NCBI GenBank assembly: GCA_910579995.1 | Contig: CAJTWH010000010.1 | Location: 1 to 64,000 of the forward strand | DNA length: 64,000 nt | Reading direction: 5' to 3' | Source of the DNA: an uncultured Muribaculaceae bacterium | GTDB taxonomy: Bacteria; Bacteroidota; Bacteroidia; Bacteroidales; Muribaculaceae | In this document: piece by piece, positions 25,970-35,200 of the stretch | How the letters are laid out: every line of letters starts with the position of its first letter | Numbering within the stretch: position 1 is the stretch's first letter | Notes under the pieces: model-generated | Told to the model about the DNA's origin: nothing | Databases searched by the model: none | What the model saw: only the letters and a program-made list of their open reading frames with translations | Position numbers and translations under genes: made by a program

Positions 25970-27370
25970 ATGTCGAAAGATTTAATAAATAACATCAATG
26001 TAATGGGCGACAACAAAGAACAGTCGCCCATTGTATTAAATTCTGTAACTGCGTCTTTCCAAACAGAAGAACGTTTTACGGCGCTCCAAGCAATCAATGA
26101 AGCTAAACGTTGTTTGCATTGTAAGAATCCAATGTGTGTAAAGGGATGTCCGATAGGAAATAATATCCCCGAATTCATACATCAACTGTCTAAGGGGAAC
26201 ATGGGGGCTGCTTTATCAATTATAAATGAAACGAGCACTCTCCCTGCAATCTGTGGTCGAGTATGTCCTCACGAAAACCAGTGTCAGGGCAATTGTGTTT
26301 TAGGACGAAAAGGCAATCCGATCAAAATAGGAAAACTGGAAAGTTTTCTTGCTGATTTTGACACAGAGATGAACTTATTGCGCGAAGAACTTCCTCAGAA
26401 AACAAGGGGTAAAATTGCAGTAATTGGCTCTGGTCCGGCAGGTCTTACTGTTGCAGGACAATTAGCTCGGCGCGGATTTCATGTAACAATATTTGAATCT
26501 CAAAGAGAATTAGGCGGAGTATTGCTTTATGGCATTCCGGAATATCGTCTTCCTAAAAGTGTCGTTCGTCAAGAAGTAAACAAAATCGAGTCACTTGGTG
26601 TCGAATTTAGGACAGGTGCCACGGTTGGAGTGGATAACCTCACAGTAGATAGCATTTTTGCTTCAGGATATGATGCAATCTTTATTGGTACTGGAACTGT
26701 GATCCCAAAAACAATTGATATTCCGGGTATTAATCTCTATGGCGTTCATCAATCAATCGCATTATTACACCAAGTTACAGCATACAATGATGGAGCTATT
26801 ACGCAACGGCATATTCCTATTCGTACCAATGAAAAGGTTGCGATTATTGGATGTGGAAACGTTGCTATGGATGCTGCCAGAACGGCTATTCGGTTTGGAG
26901 CTGATGTGACAGTGTTGTTCCGAGGTTCAGTTGATGAGATGACTGCAAGTGAGAAAGAGTATCAGGAAGCCGTTGCAGAAGGTGTCAACTTTCGATGGAA
27001 TGTTGAAGCAAAAGAATTCATTGGTGATGAGAAGAACAAATTAAAAAACATTATTGTAGAGTCACCGGATGGTAGGAAATCAGAACCATTCGACCGTGTA
27101 TTCTTAGCTATTGGTTCAAGACCAGCTAATCGAATTGTTTCCACCACAGACGGCATTGAAGTGGATTCTAAAGGATATGTCTTAACTCATTCTCGTCCAT
27201 TTGGTATGACAACACGTCGGGGAGTTTTTGCCGGCGGTGATGTGGTACATCGTCCACAAACTGTTGTAATGGCTATTAAAGCCGCGAAAGAAGTTGCTGA
27301 CGGCATCGCTCAATATGTAGATGCTGTCAAGCTACTGACTCATGTAAATTCTTTAGAACAAAAATTATGA
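25970..27370 (+). CDS. gltD: GltD-like NADPH-dependent FAD oxidoreductase (glutamate synthase small subunit family)
   Basis: The 466-residue protein has an N-terminal iron-sulfur part: C48, C51, C56 and C60 in CLHCKNPMCVKGCP, and ICGRVCPHENQCQGNC further on. An FAD site follows (IGSGPAGLTVAGQL) near 153. A NADPH site comes next (IIGCGNVAMDAARTA) near 288. The C-terminal FAGGDVV segment completes it. The size fits GltA/SudA-type stand-alone members and GltD. No GltB or NfnA/SudB partner is encoded in the window, so its true electron partner is unknown. Assimilation of NagB-derived ammonia is an attractive but unproven role. Its TGA overlaps the ATG of the next gene by 4 bp, suggesting coupled translation. 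Confidence 0.82.
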   Translation: MSKDLINNINVMGDNKEQSPIVLNSVTASFQTEERFTALQAINEAKRCLHCKNPMCVKGCPIGNNIPEFIHQLSKGNMGAALSIINETSTLPAICGRVCPHENQCQGNCVLGRKGNPIKIGKLESFLADFDTEMNLLREELPQKTRGKIAVIGSGPAGLTVAGQLARRGFHVTIFESQRELGGVLLYGIPEYRLPKSVVRQEVNKIESLGVEFRTGATVGVDNLTVDSIFASGYDAIFIGTGTVIPKTIDIPGINLYGVHQSIALLHQVTAYNDGAITQRHIPIRTNEKVAIIGCGNVAMDAARTAIRFGADVTVLFRGSVDEMTASEKEYQEAVAEGVNFRWNVEAKEFIGDEKNKLKNIIVESPDGRKSEPFDRVFLAIGSRPANRIVSTTDGIEVDSKGYVLTHSRPFGMTTRRGVFAGGDVVHRPQTVVMAIKAAKEVADGIAQYVDAVKLLTHVNSLEQKL

Positions 27371-28881
27371 AATCATGCTTTCTTGTTGCACTCTTAAGTG
27401 TCCTTAATTTTACTTTTTGCTTAGGACAAGGTAGAATCCTAATGATTGATAGTCGGATTGATTCTATCATAAATGTCGATTATGTTTATCATACCCCTAA
27501 AAATTACGCACAGAATCCTGTGTTGAAAGCCGATAAACAATGGGAACTTAATGCAAATAAGGATCCTTATGCAGCCCCTTTTAGTGGTGGTGTATGGTAT
27601 GATGAAGATGATAACATATTCAAAATGTGGTATTCTGCCGGAGGCAACAAGAAACATGGACTAATAACTTGTCTTGCAATTTCCAATGACGGTAAAGAAT
27701 GGGAAAAACCTATGTTAGATATTGTTAATGGAACTAACATAGTTGATACACTCGAGCATGATTGTTGTACTGTATTACTGGACAAGCATGAACTCGACAA
27801 AAATCGTCGGTTTAAAATGTTTAATGTTCGATTCGATTCTCCGGATCGGGTCAGTATGGTTTTAAAATATTCCTCAGATGGTATTCATTGGACAGAACCG
27901 GTAGCGGTATCAGGCGATCTCTTCGATAGATGTTCTGCGTATTATGATCCATTCAGAGAACAATATGTTCTTTCTCTCAAAACAAAGGATGTTAACAATC
28001 GCCGAGCCAGAAATTACCTATCTCACAAAGATCCGGAAATGGCAGTAAGCCTTGCTCATCGAGTGAAAGACAATAAGTACGATAAAAATATAAGATTTTG
28101 GTTCTCTGCGGACGAAAAGGATCCTCATCATCCACTTTTTCCGGAAATAGAACCCGCAATATACAATCACGACGCCATTCCTTACGAGGGTATTTTATTA
28201 GGTCAGTTTAATATTTGGCAAGGTCCTGAGAACAAAGATTGTGTCAGGCTGAATGTTCAAAAGCGAAATGAAATTCTAATTGGGTTTTCAGAAGACGGAT
28301 TCAATTGGAAAAGAGAAAATTTCAGTCCTTTCATAAATGTGAGTGAAGATCCTCGGGCTTGGAATGCTGGAAATATACAGTCCTCAATGGGTTCTCCTAT
28401 AATTGTAGGCGACTCCTTGTACTTTTATTACAGTGCCCGTTACAATAGCCGACCAGTTCATCCTTCTAATTTTGCAACCGGATTGTCAACCATGCGTAGA
28501 GATGGCTTTGTTTCAGCGGTGCAACATTCAAAAAATGATACAGCGATAATAATTACCAAACCATTAGACATAACAAATCCTTATTTGTTTTTTAATTTAG
28601 ATTCTCAGAACGGAGAGATTATTGTCGAGTTATTACCAGATCATAGTGATAATGAACCTGTTTTGCAATTTAAATTATCAGAAGTTGATTCAACAAAAAT
28701 ACTGATTGCCGATTTATCGACGTTTCCGAATCTTGATAAAACACTGAAGTATCGTTTAGTGATTAGACTGGTTGGTGCTGAATTATATTCATTTTGGCTC
28801 AGTAAAAGTAGAGATGGACATAGTGGCGGTTATACTGCTGGCGGAGGTCCGGGATTAAATCCCAAAGGAATTGACATATAA
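27367..28881 (+). CDS. Secreted five-bladed beta-propeller protein, uncharacterised (paralogue 3)
   Basis: The 504-residue protein has a signal peptide (1-20, FCLGQ). It is related to the proteins at 14654 and 16361 but lacks about 50 residues of their N-terminal part. RILMIDSRIDSI stands where they have RQLFVDDFLI. Shared blocks: NPVLKADKQWE, AAPFSGGVWYDE, KMWYSAGG, YDPFREQYV, YLSHKDPEMAVSLAHR, IYNHDAIPYEGILLGQF, IWQGPEN, WNAGNIQS, ATGLSTMRRDGF and the GYTAGGGPG tail. It is closer to paralogue 1 (both keep the DPExAVSxAHRV segment). Coupled translation with the GltD-like gene places it inside the nag operon. Enzymatic activity is unknown; a glycosidase acting on sialylated glycans is possible. 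Confidence 0.7.
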   Translation: MKSCFLVALLSVLNFTFCLGQGRILMIDSRIDSIINVDYVYHTPKNYAQNPVLKADKQWELNANKDPYAAPFSGGVWYDEDDNIFKMWYSAGGNKKHGLITCLAISNDGKEWEKPMLDIVNGTNIVDTLEHDCCTVLLDKHELDKNRRFKMFNVRFDSPDRVSMVLKYSSDGIHWTEPVAVSGDLFDRCSAYYDPFREQYVLSLKTKDVNNRRARNYLSHKDPEMAVSLAHRVKDNKYDKNIRFWFSADEKDPHHPLFPEIEPAIYNHDAIPYEGILLGQFNIWQGPENKDCVRLNVQKRNEILIGFSEDGFNWKRENFSPFINVSEDPRAWNAGNIQSSMGSPIIVGDSLYFYYSARYNSRPVHPSNFATGLSTMRRDGFVSAVQHSKNDTAIIITKPLDITNPYLFFNLDSQNGEIIVELLPDHSDNEPVLQFKLSEVDSTKILIADLSTFPNLDKTLKYRLVIRLVGAELYSFWLSKSRDGHSGGYTAGGGPGLNPKGIDI

Positions 28882-29198
28882 CCGATATATACGGAAGCAC
28901 TTCAAAACTATCGGGCTGCTTCACAATTCGGTATCCGGCTACCGTCTGTGTGTAAAATGATTAAATAGACTATATTGCAGCTGTGCTTTGCAATGTACTG
29001 ATTGAGGGTCTTGCAATATATTTATTTTCAAATACCCGTTCAAGAAAAATTTCAGGTGGCTTTTGGAAGCAAATGCCATTAGTGTCATAGAGTGCGCTTT
29101 CATTCCTATCAATATGTAAAGCAAAGTCTTTAAAAACATAAACAATTCAGCCGGTATGCTGGGCGGCTTACCGGCTGAATTTAATTATGGAATGAAGC
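28882..29198. other. Convergent intergenic region between sialic acid locus and GC-rich glycan locus
   Basis: A weak hairpin with arms GAAGCA/TGCTTC lies near 28892-28920 and may end the nan/nag transcript. A strong terminator lies at 29144-29181. A 68-codon minus-strand frame (28939-29145) shows no family I recognise and is not called. Base composition changes here from AT-richer to GC-richer. Confidence 0.5.
29144..29181 (-). terminator. Intrinsic terminator of the susC-susD-CBM9 unit
   Basis: Perfect 13-bp arms AATTCAGCCGGTA and complement flank a 12-nt loop. The structure lies 18 bp past the stop of the CBM9-like gene. AT-rich flanks allow use in both directions. Confidence 0.7.
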
Positions 29199-30119
29199 TT
29201 AAAGAGCTACTTTGGTAGTCTGCTTGCCCTGAACGCGGATAAATGTGCCGTTTTCGGGGTTGGCAACGCGTACACCCTGCAGGTTGTAGTATACAACGGG
29301 AGCCTCAGCGTCGACAGCAACTTCGGCTACGCCCGATGTGGGGAGTTCGCCTTTGAAGTTGAGTTCGCCGAACTCGGCGTTCCAGCGCCAAGCGTTGTGG
29401 TCGGAGCCTGACCAGCCCATGATGAAGAGGCGGTTGTTGCTTTCGTAGTCCTCGCAGTTGGCGATATTGACGTCCATGAGAATGCTCTTGCCTGTGGCGA
29501 GGTTGCCTTCAGTTCCTTCGGGCATGATTTCGCTCCAAGGAAGCACACACTCGATGTCGTAGCCATAGTCGGTGCGCACAGATTTGTATTCCAGACCGGT
29601 GAGTTTGCCCTCTACCATACGTCCGCCGGCATATCCGCCGCCTGATGTCTGATTCTCGGTGGCGCCGGGCCAGATACGGATCTGCGAAAGACCGCGGCTG
29701 CGGGCGTCGATCGACGAGTGATATTCGTCGCGGCCGGCGGGGTCGGGGAAGAACATGAGCTCTACATTGTCTACACCGGTGTCACCTTTCATCTGATCTT
29801 TGTCGTAGGGGATGTATGTGTCGTCAACGACCTTGATGAAGTAGTAGATGTAGTTGGCGTCGTAGACTGCCTGAAACGAAGCAGCGTATGCTCCGATCTC
29901 AACGGGCTCTACACCCCAGTCGGTGGTGACAACCTCCACGGGCTGAACGCTGACAGCGCTGTTGGCCCAACATTCTTCATTGGCGAGGCCATCGATTTCA
30001 ATCCACTCGCCGGTAGAGTAGATATCCATGCTGCGGATACCTTCGTAGTACTCCTGAGCGTTTGCGCTACCTGCGGTGAGCAGAGAAGCAAGCATAAGTG
30101 CGGTAACAGTTTTTTTCAT
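29199..30119 (-). CDS. Secreted CBM9-like carbohydrate-binding protein with C-terminal sorting-type tail
   Basis: The 306-residue protein has a signal peptide (1-21, SANAQ). A CBM9/DOMON-like beta-sandwich covers about 35-255. It opens with IEIDGLANEECW and has the DANYIYYFIKVVDD segment. The YDIECVLPWSEIMP segment is typical of CBM9-like domains. After a short linker a small module, VYYNLQGVRVANPENGTFIRV, ends the chain; this tail is frequent in secreted Bacteroidales proteins and probably marks export by type IX secretion or surface attachment. No catalytic domain is present. It follows susD, so a surface glycan-binding role is the natural guess. Confidence 0.75.
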   Translation of the reverse strand: MKKTVTALMLASLLTAGSANAQEYYEGIRSMDIYSTGEWIEIDGLANEECWANSAVSVQPVEVVTTDWGVEPVEIGAYAASFQAVYDANYIYYFIKVVDDTYIPYDKDQMKGDTGVDNVELMFFPDPAGRDEYHSSIDARSRGLSQIRIWPGATENQTSGGGYAGGRMVEGKLTGLEYKSVRTDYGYDIECVLPWSEIMPEGTEGNLATGKSILMDVNIANCEDYESNNRLFIMGWSGSDHNAWRWNAEFGELNFKGELPTSGVAEVAVDAEAPVVYYNLQGVRVANPENGTFIRVQGKQTTKVAL

Positions 30120-30165
30120 GTTGTAAAAAACGATTAGGTTATATGATAAGGTTGATTAATTTAAA

Positions 30166-30216
30166 TTTCGGATACGAAACTCGTTTATTTTGAGTTTAAC
30201 AGGTTTAAGGAGCTTA
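30166..30216 (-). repeat. Intergenic repeat element, copy A
   Basis: A small hairpin TTTCG-GATA-CGAAA is followed on the plus strand by a block ending at AGCTTA. Together 30175-30216 matches 55480-55521 at 33 of 42 positions without gaps, and the hairpin is preserved in both. It lies between susD and the CBM9-like gene. Confidence 0.6.
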
Positions 30217-30250
30217 ATACACTTTGCGCAAAAAGCGCTTTAAGCCTCAG

Positions 30251-30286
30251 GTTTCACAAGTTGCCTTGCAAGGCAACTTGTGAAAC
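30251..30286. repeat. 36-bp perfect palindrome between susD and the CBM9-like gene
   Basis: GTTTCACAAGTTGCCTTG is followed directly by its exact complement. Pairing extends two more base pairs after one mismatch. It begins 10 bp after the susD stop. Likely an intercistronic hairpin that terminates, attenuates or protects the susCD transcript; no U tract follows on the minus strand. Confidence 0.7.
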
Positions 30287-30295
30287 TTGAATTGA

Positions 30296-32170
30296 TTAAT
30301 ATCCTGAGTTTTGCTGCAGTACGTCCATACCTACAATCTGACGTTCGGTAAGAGGTATCGGCAGACGGTGATGTACTGCGGGGTCGAAGCCGCGCGAGGC
30401 GAAGAGTTTCTCTGCCATGTTCCAGCGCAGGTAGTCGAACCACAGATGGCTCTCGAGGCAGAGCTCTTTCTCACGCTCGCGGACTATCACATCCATGTAG
30501 TCGGCAGAGTCGTCGGCCGAGGGATAATCTATCGACAGGCGTGTGCCCATCGAAGCGTCGTCGAAGGGGAGCTTATAGGCACGGCGGCGCACTTTATTGA
30601 GGTAATAAGCTGCCGTTTTTGTCTCACCGGTCTTGAATGCGGCCTCGGCATAGAGCAGATGGAGGTCGGCGAGGCGGAATATACGCTGGTTGATGGAGTT
30701 GTCGCCTTCGTAGCCCTGAAGCCCCTCGGCTGCCCAGTTTTCGATAGCATTGTAAGGGATATACTTCTTGAAGCCGTAGTAGCTGTTGGGATAAGGCTGC
30801 AGATTGGTGCCGGCCCAGTTGGTGGAGATAATGTCGCGTCCGGGGACGTAGAATGAGTCGTACATGCGGGGGTCGGCGGCGCGGATTTCTGACAGAAGTG
30901 TCTGTATATATTTGCTGTCGGCAGTGCCCCAGCCGGGCTCGGTAGTTACATCAAGACGGAACTTATAGCTTTTGAGCAGCGCGTTGATATTTTCGGCAAG
31001 TGTGCTCCAGTCGCCGCTGTAGAGCTTGAAGAAATCGTCGATAGTGGGCACAGCCACGCCGATAGCCGCGGCGTAGGCCTTTGTGACCTCGGCCTGAACG
31101 ATATTCGAGGCGCTCGACGGGGCAAGGCCGGCATACTTGTCGTAGACTTCCTGAGTAAGCTCGTAGCCTGAGCTGAACTTGTTCACCCAGTCGAGGTTGA
31201 CATTGCAGATACCGAAGCCGCCGCCTACACCGTCGGGGCCGAGACGACGCCACAGGTAAGAGGCGCGTCGGGTGTCGTCGCTGACGGTCTGGAACTGGAT
31301 TTCAAACACCGACTCGCTGTTGTTCTCATGGTTGAAGTCAAAATTCCAAGCGTAGTCTTCGGTGAGGGCATACTCAGAGCCTGTCTGATTGCCGCATGCA
31401 AGAGCCTTGTCGAACCACTCCATAGCCTTGGTGTAGTCTTCGAGATACATATTCATCCGGCCGAGGTAAGCGGCGGCAGCGCCTTTTGTGGCAGCGCCGA
31501 GTTTGGCCGAGGGCCATGAAGCCGGCAGGCGGTCGTAGGCGTCGGAGAAGTTGCTGACAATCTCTGCCCAACATTCACCTAAAGTGTTGCGGCCTTTCAT
31601 AAGCTGCTCGCGGCCGTCGATTTGCTTTTCAAGTATAGGCACACCGAGCTCCTGCGGATTATAACCGGGGTGCGAGGGCAGCTTGTCGCCGAAAGAGCGG
31701 GTAAGATAGAAGTATGCCCATCCACGCAGGAAGCAGCACTCGCCTATCATGCGCTCGAGCTCGAGATTCTCGCTTTCGGTAAGTGAGCCCGAAGCCAAGA
31801 GCTTTTCGATTTTGCTCTGCACGTCGTTGGCGCGCGAAACTATGGTGTAGAGATTTTTCCACATGCAGTAGATTGCGCTTGAGCCGTCGAAGTAGCCGAA
31901 GTTTACCATCGGGCGAACATCCTCAAGGCTTGCCCTGAAGTCGAGCTCGCCGGTTGCAAAGCAGGTATAGTAATAATAGCCGTAGAAGTAGAGCCATTCG
32001 CCATACAGGCCGTTGTATACGCCGTTGACGGCTGTCTGTGCATTCTCCACGCTGTTTACAAGGTCATCGGCAGGGATACCATTGTAGTTTTCCACGTCGA
32101 GATAATCGTCGCACGATGTGGTTGTGAGGCTCACAAGCACAATGGCAAGTATTAACTTTAATGTTTTCAT
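30296..32170 (-). CDS. SusD/RagB-family lipoprotein (second pair)
   Basis: The 624-residue protein has a lipoprotein signal (TTSCDDYLD, Cys20). SusD marks: N-terminal helices with FLRGWAYFYLTRSFGDKLP near residue 130, EKELCLESHLWFDYLRW near residue 590, and the closing LPIPLTERQ...NSGY. It partners the SusC protein encoded 30 bp upstream. The ligand cannot be told from sequence; the enzymes further along the locus point to a plant cell-wall or host glycan. A palindrome and an intergenic repeat separate it from the CBM9-like gene downstream. Confidence 0.92.
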   Translation of the reverse strand: MKTLKLILAIVLVSLTTTSCDDYLDVENYNGIPADDLVNSVENAQTAVNGVYNGLYGEWLYFYGYYYYTCFATGELDFRASLEDVRPMVNFGYFDGSSAIYCMWKNLYTIVSRANDVQSKIEKLLASGSLTESENLELERMIGECCFLRGWAYFYLTRSFGDKLPSHPGYNPQELGVPILEKQIDGREQLMKGRNTLGECWAEIVSNFSDAYDRLPASWPSAKLGAATKGAAAAYLGRMNMYLEDYTKAMEWFDKALACGNQTGSEYALTEDYAWNFDFNHENNSESVFEIQFQTVSDDTRRASYLWRRLGPDGVGGGFGICNVNLDWVNKFSSGYELTQEVYDKYAGLAPSSASNIVQAEVTKAYAAAIGVAVPTIDDFFKLYSGDWSTLAENINALLKSYKFRLDVTTEPGWGTADSKYIQTLLSEIRAADPRMYDSFYVPGRDIISTNWAGTNLQPYPNSYYGFKKYIPYNAIENWAAEGLQGYEGDNSINQRIFRLADLHLLYAEAAFKTGETKTAAYYLNKVRRRAYKLPFDDASMGTRLSIDYPSADDSADYMDVIVREREKELCLESHLWFDYLRWNMAEKLFASRGFDPAVHHRLPIPLTERQIVGMDVLQQNSGY

Positions 32171-32200
32171 TTTCAGTCGTATTTAAATTGTGACGTGGAC

Positions 32201-35200
32201 TTAGAAATCAAGCTGGAGTCCGAACTGGAATGATTTATACTGTGGATAATTGCCCGTATCGATACCGTAGGCAGTATTTGTAGAGGTAGAGAATTCGGGG
32301 TCGAAGCCTTCATATTTGGTGAATGTGAGCAGGTTCTGGGCCGAGGCATAGACACGCAGTTTTGAGATACATGCTTTTCTCATCCACTGCTGCGGGAAGG
32401 TGTATCCGATCTGGATATTCTTCATGCGCAGGTAGGAGCCGTCTTCGATATACCATGAAGATACGGTGCTGCGGTTGTTGTTGGGGTCGGCGGCAGAGCT
32501 GCGGAAGTTGACATTGGTGCTTCCGGGCTCGGTCCAGCGGTTGAGGGCGTAGGTGGTGGTATTGTAGTCGTTGTAAAGATAGTGGGTGAACTGGCGGAAG
32601 TTGTTGAAAATCTCATTTCCCTGCACACCTTGGAAGAGCACCGAGAAGTCGAGACCCTTGTAAGAGCAGCCGAGCTGGAAGCCGTATGTGAAGTCGGGCC
32701 ATGGGTCGCCGATACATACGATGTCCTGCGAGTCGACATGTCCGTCGCCGTTGGCGTCGCGGAAGATAAGGTCGCCGGGGCCTGTGCCGCTGCGCTGATA
32801 GTAGCTGTAGCCGGCGGCTTTGGCTGCCTCGTTATAGCGGTCAACCTCTTCCTGAGTCTGGAATACGCCGGCCACGTCGTAGCCGTAGAACGATCCGATA
32901 GGCATGCCTACCTGTGTGATGGATACGTTCTGGTTCATCAGCACTTTCTGGCTTGAATATAGTATGGCGTTGGTTTCGTCGGTGCTGATTACTTTGTTGC
33001 GCACGTAGCCGATGTTGCCGCCCACATACCAGCGGAAGTCGCGGCCGATTGTGCTGTTGTAGTTTACCTCGAGGTCAAAACCGGTATTGCGGATCTTGCC
33101 TACGTTGTAGGTGTAGGTGACGGTGTTGAGGTTGTTGCCCAAGCCGCTCATTGCAGGCATGGAGCTGGCGAAGAGAGCGTTTGAGGTATTTTTGAGATAC
33201 CAGTCGAATGTAAATGTGAGAGCATTGTTGAAGAAGGCAGCGTCGAGGCCGACATTGAATGTCGATATCTCCTCCCAGCGGATATTGGCATTGGGGAGCT
33301 TGTCGAGGCGCACACCTACCACCGATGTCTGATTGCCGTCGGCGCCGGTGGGGCCGAAAGCATAGTTGGCGTTGGGAGTCAGGTAGTTGGCGGTGTAGAG
33401 GAATTGCGATATACCGCCCATGTTGCCGAGTTTACCCCATGAGGCGCGCAGTTTGAGGTCGGTGAGCCATGAGAGACTGCCGTTGTCGCGGATGAAATTC
33501 TCGTTGGCTATACGCCATGCGGCGGAGAACGACGGGAAATTGCCCCAGCGGTTTTTCGGGCCGAAGCGGTCGTAGCCGTCGCGGCGGATCATGGCCATGA
33601 AGATATAGCGCTCCAGAAGTGTATAGTTGGCGCGGCCGAAGTACGACAGGTATGAGCCGTTGGAGTAGTTGTCGGAGGCAAGGCGGTTTTCGGCGTCGCC
33701 GAGCGAGGCGCGGTAGATGTCACCGATCATGTTGGTGGCTTGGATGTTGAGACCCGACGAATAAGAATGTTCGCCCTCCATGCCGAGCATTACCGACAGC
33801 GAGTGGATATGGTTGAAGGTGGCGCTATAGTTTGCCACAACGTTTCCGCCGAGGCTATAACCGGTGGTCATTGCCTGCGACATCGAAGAGTAAAGACGGC
33901 TCTCGGCCGAGTAGCTGAACTTGCCTGCTGTTTGGCGGCTGACACCGGCGAAGAATCCGCCGAACATCGTGCCGGTTACCGAGAGGCCTTTCATGGGCTC
34001 GATACGCACGTAGAAATTGCCGTTTACCTTATAGTTTCTGTCGCGGTTGTCGGCAGTCTCCTCGTAGGCGAGGAGGTTGCGGCCGTCGTAGGCGGCAAGC
34101 ATATTCTCCACTTTGGTCTCCATGCCCGTGAGAGGGTCGATAATGGGAGAGCCGTCGGCGAGTGATGTCGGGAAGTAGCCGAATCCGCCGGGCTGGTTGT
34201 TCTCATCGTAGGGCATCATGAAAGGCACGGTGCGGAGGTAGCTCACAAGATAATTGGAGTTGCTGTTGCGCTTGTTCTCGGTGTATGTGAGCTGCATGTT
34301 CTCGCCTATTTTCAGCCAGCTTGTGATGTCTGCCTCTGAATTGACACGCAGCGAATAGCGTTTGAAGCGCGAGTCGAGATACATACCTTTCTCATCATAC
34401 ACGTTGAATGATGTGAAGAGGTTGTAGTTGTCGCCGCCGCGGCTGAAGGAGAGGTCATAGTTCTGGGTATAGCCGGTCTTGAAGATTATGTCGCGCCAAT
34501 TGTAGTCGGCGTTGGTTGGTTCGTAATCAAGGGCGTAAGCCATGATGTTCTTGCCGCCGTTGAGGCTGTATTCGCGCGGAAATGCCATCATCTGGTCGAG
34601 GGTCATCTTGCCTTGGCCGTTGAAATCTTCTATCCTGAGTTCCTTGAGCTGACGTGTAGTGAGCACATCGGGCATCTTGGTGGGGTCGTTGATGGTCATG
34701 TAGGCGTTGAAAGATACTTTCGACTGGCCTTTCTGACCTTTCTTGGTAGTGATAAGGATCACGCCGTTTGCAGCCTGCGCGCCATAGATGGCGGCGGCCG
34801 AACCGTCGCGGAGCACTTCCACCGACTCGGCGTCGTTCATGTTGAACTCAGCGCCGGGATTCTGAGGCACACCGTCGATTACCCACAGCGGACCTGAGCT
34901 GTTGAACGAGCCCACGCCACGGATACGGATATCGGCAGTAGAGCCGGGGGCACCGCTTGATTTGGTGACGAGCATACCGGGCACCTTGCCTTGAAGAGCC
35001 GACTCTATGCCGGCCGAGGCCACATTCTCTATATCCTTTGCTTTTATCGAGGTGATGGCGCCGGTGACATCGCTTTTCTTTACCGCGCCATAGCCTATGA
35101 CAACCACATCATCAAGAAGCTCGGAGTCTTCGTTGAGAGTGACGTTGATTTCGGTCTTTGATCCTACGGTCACAGTCTCCGGCTTGTAGCCTACGTATGT

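Noticed and set aside
28939..29145. 68-codon minus-strand frame in the convergent gap
   Set aside because: No signal, domain or promoter is seen; it could be a remnant, but nothing supports a gene.
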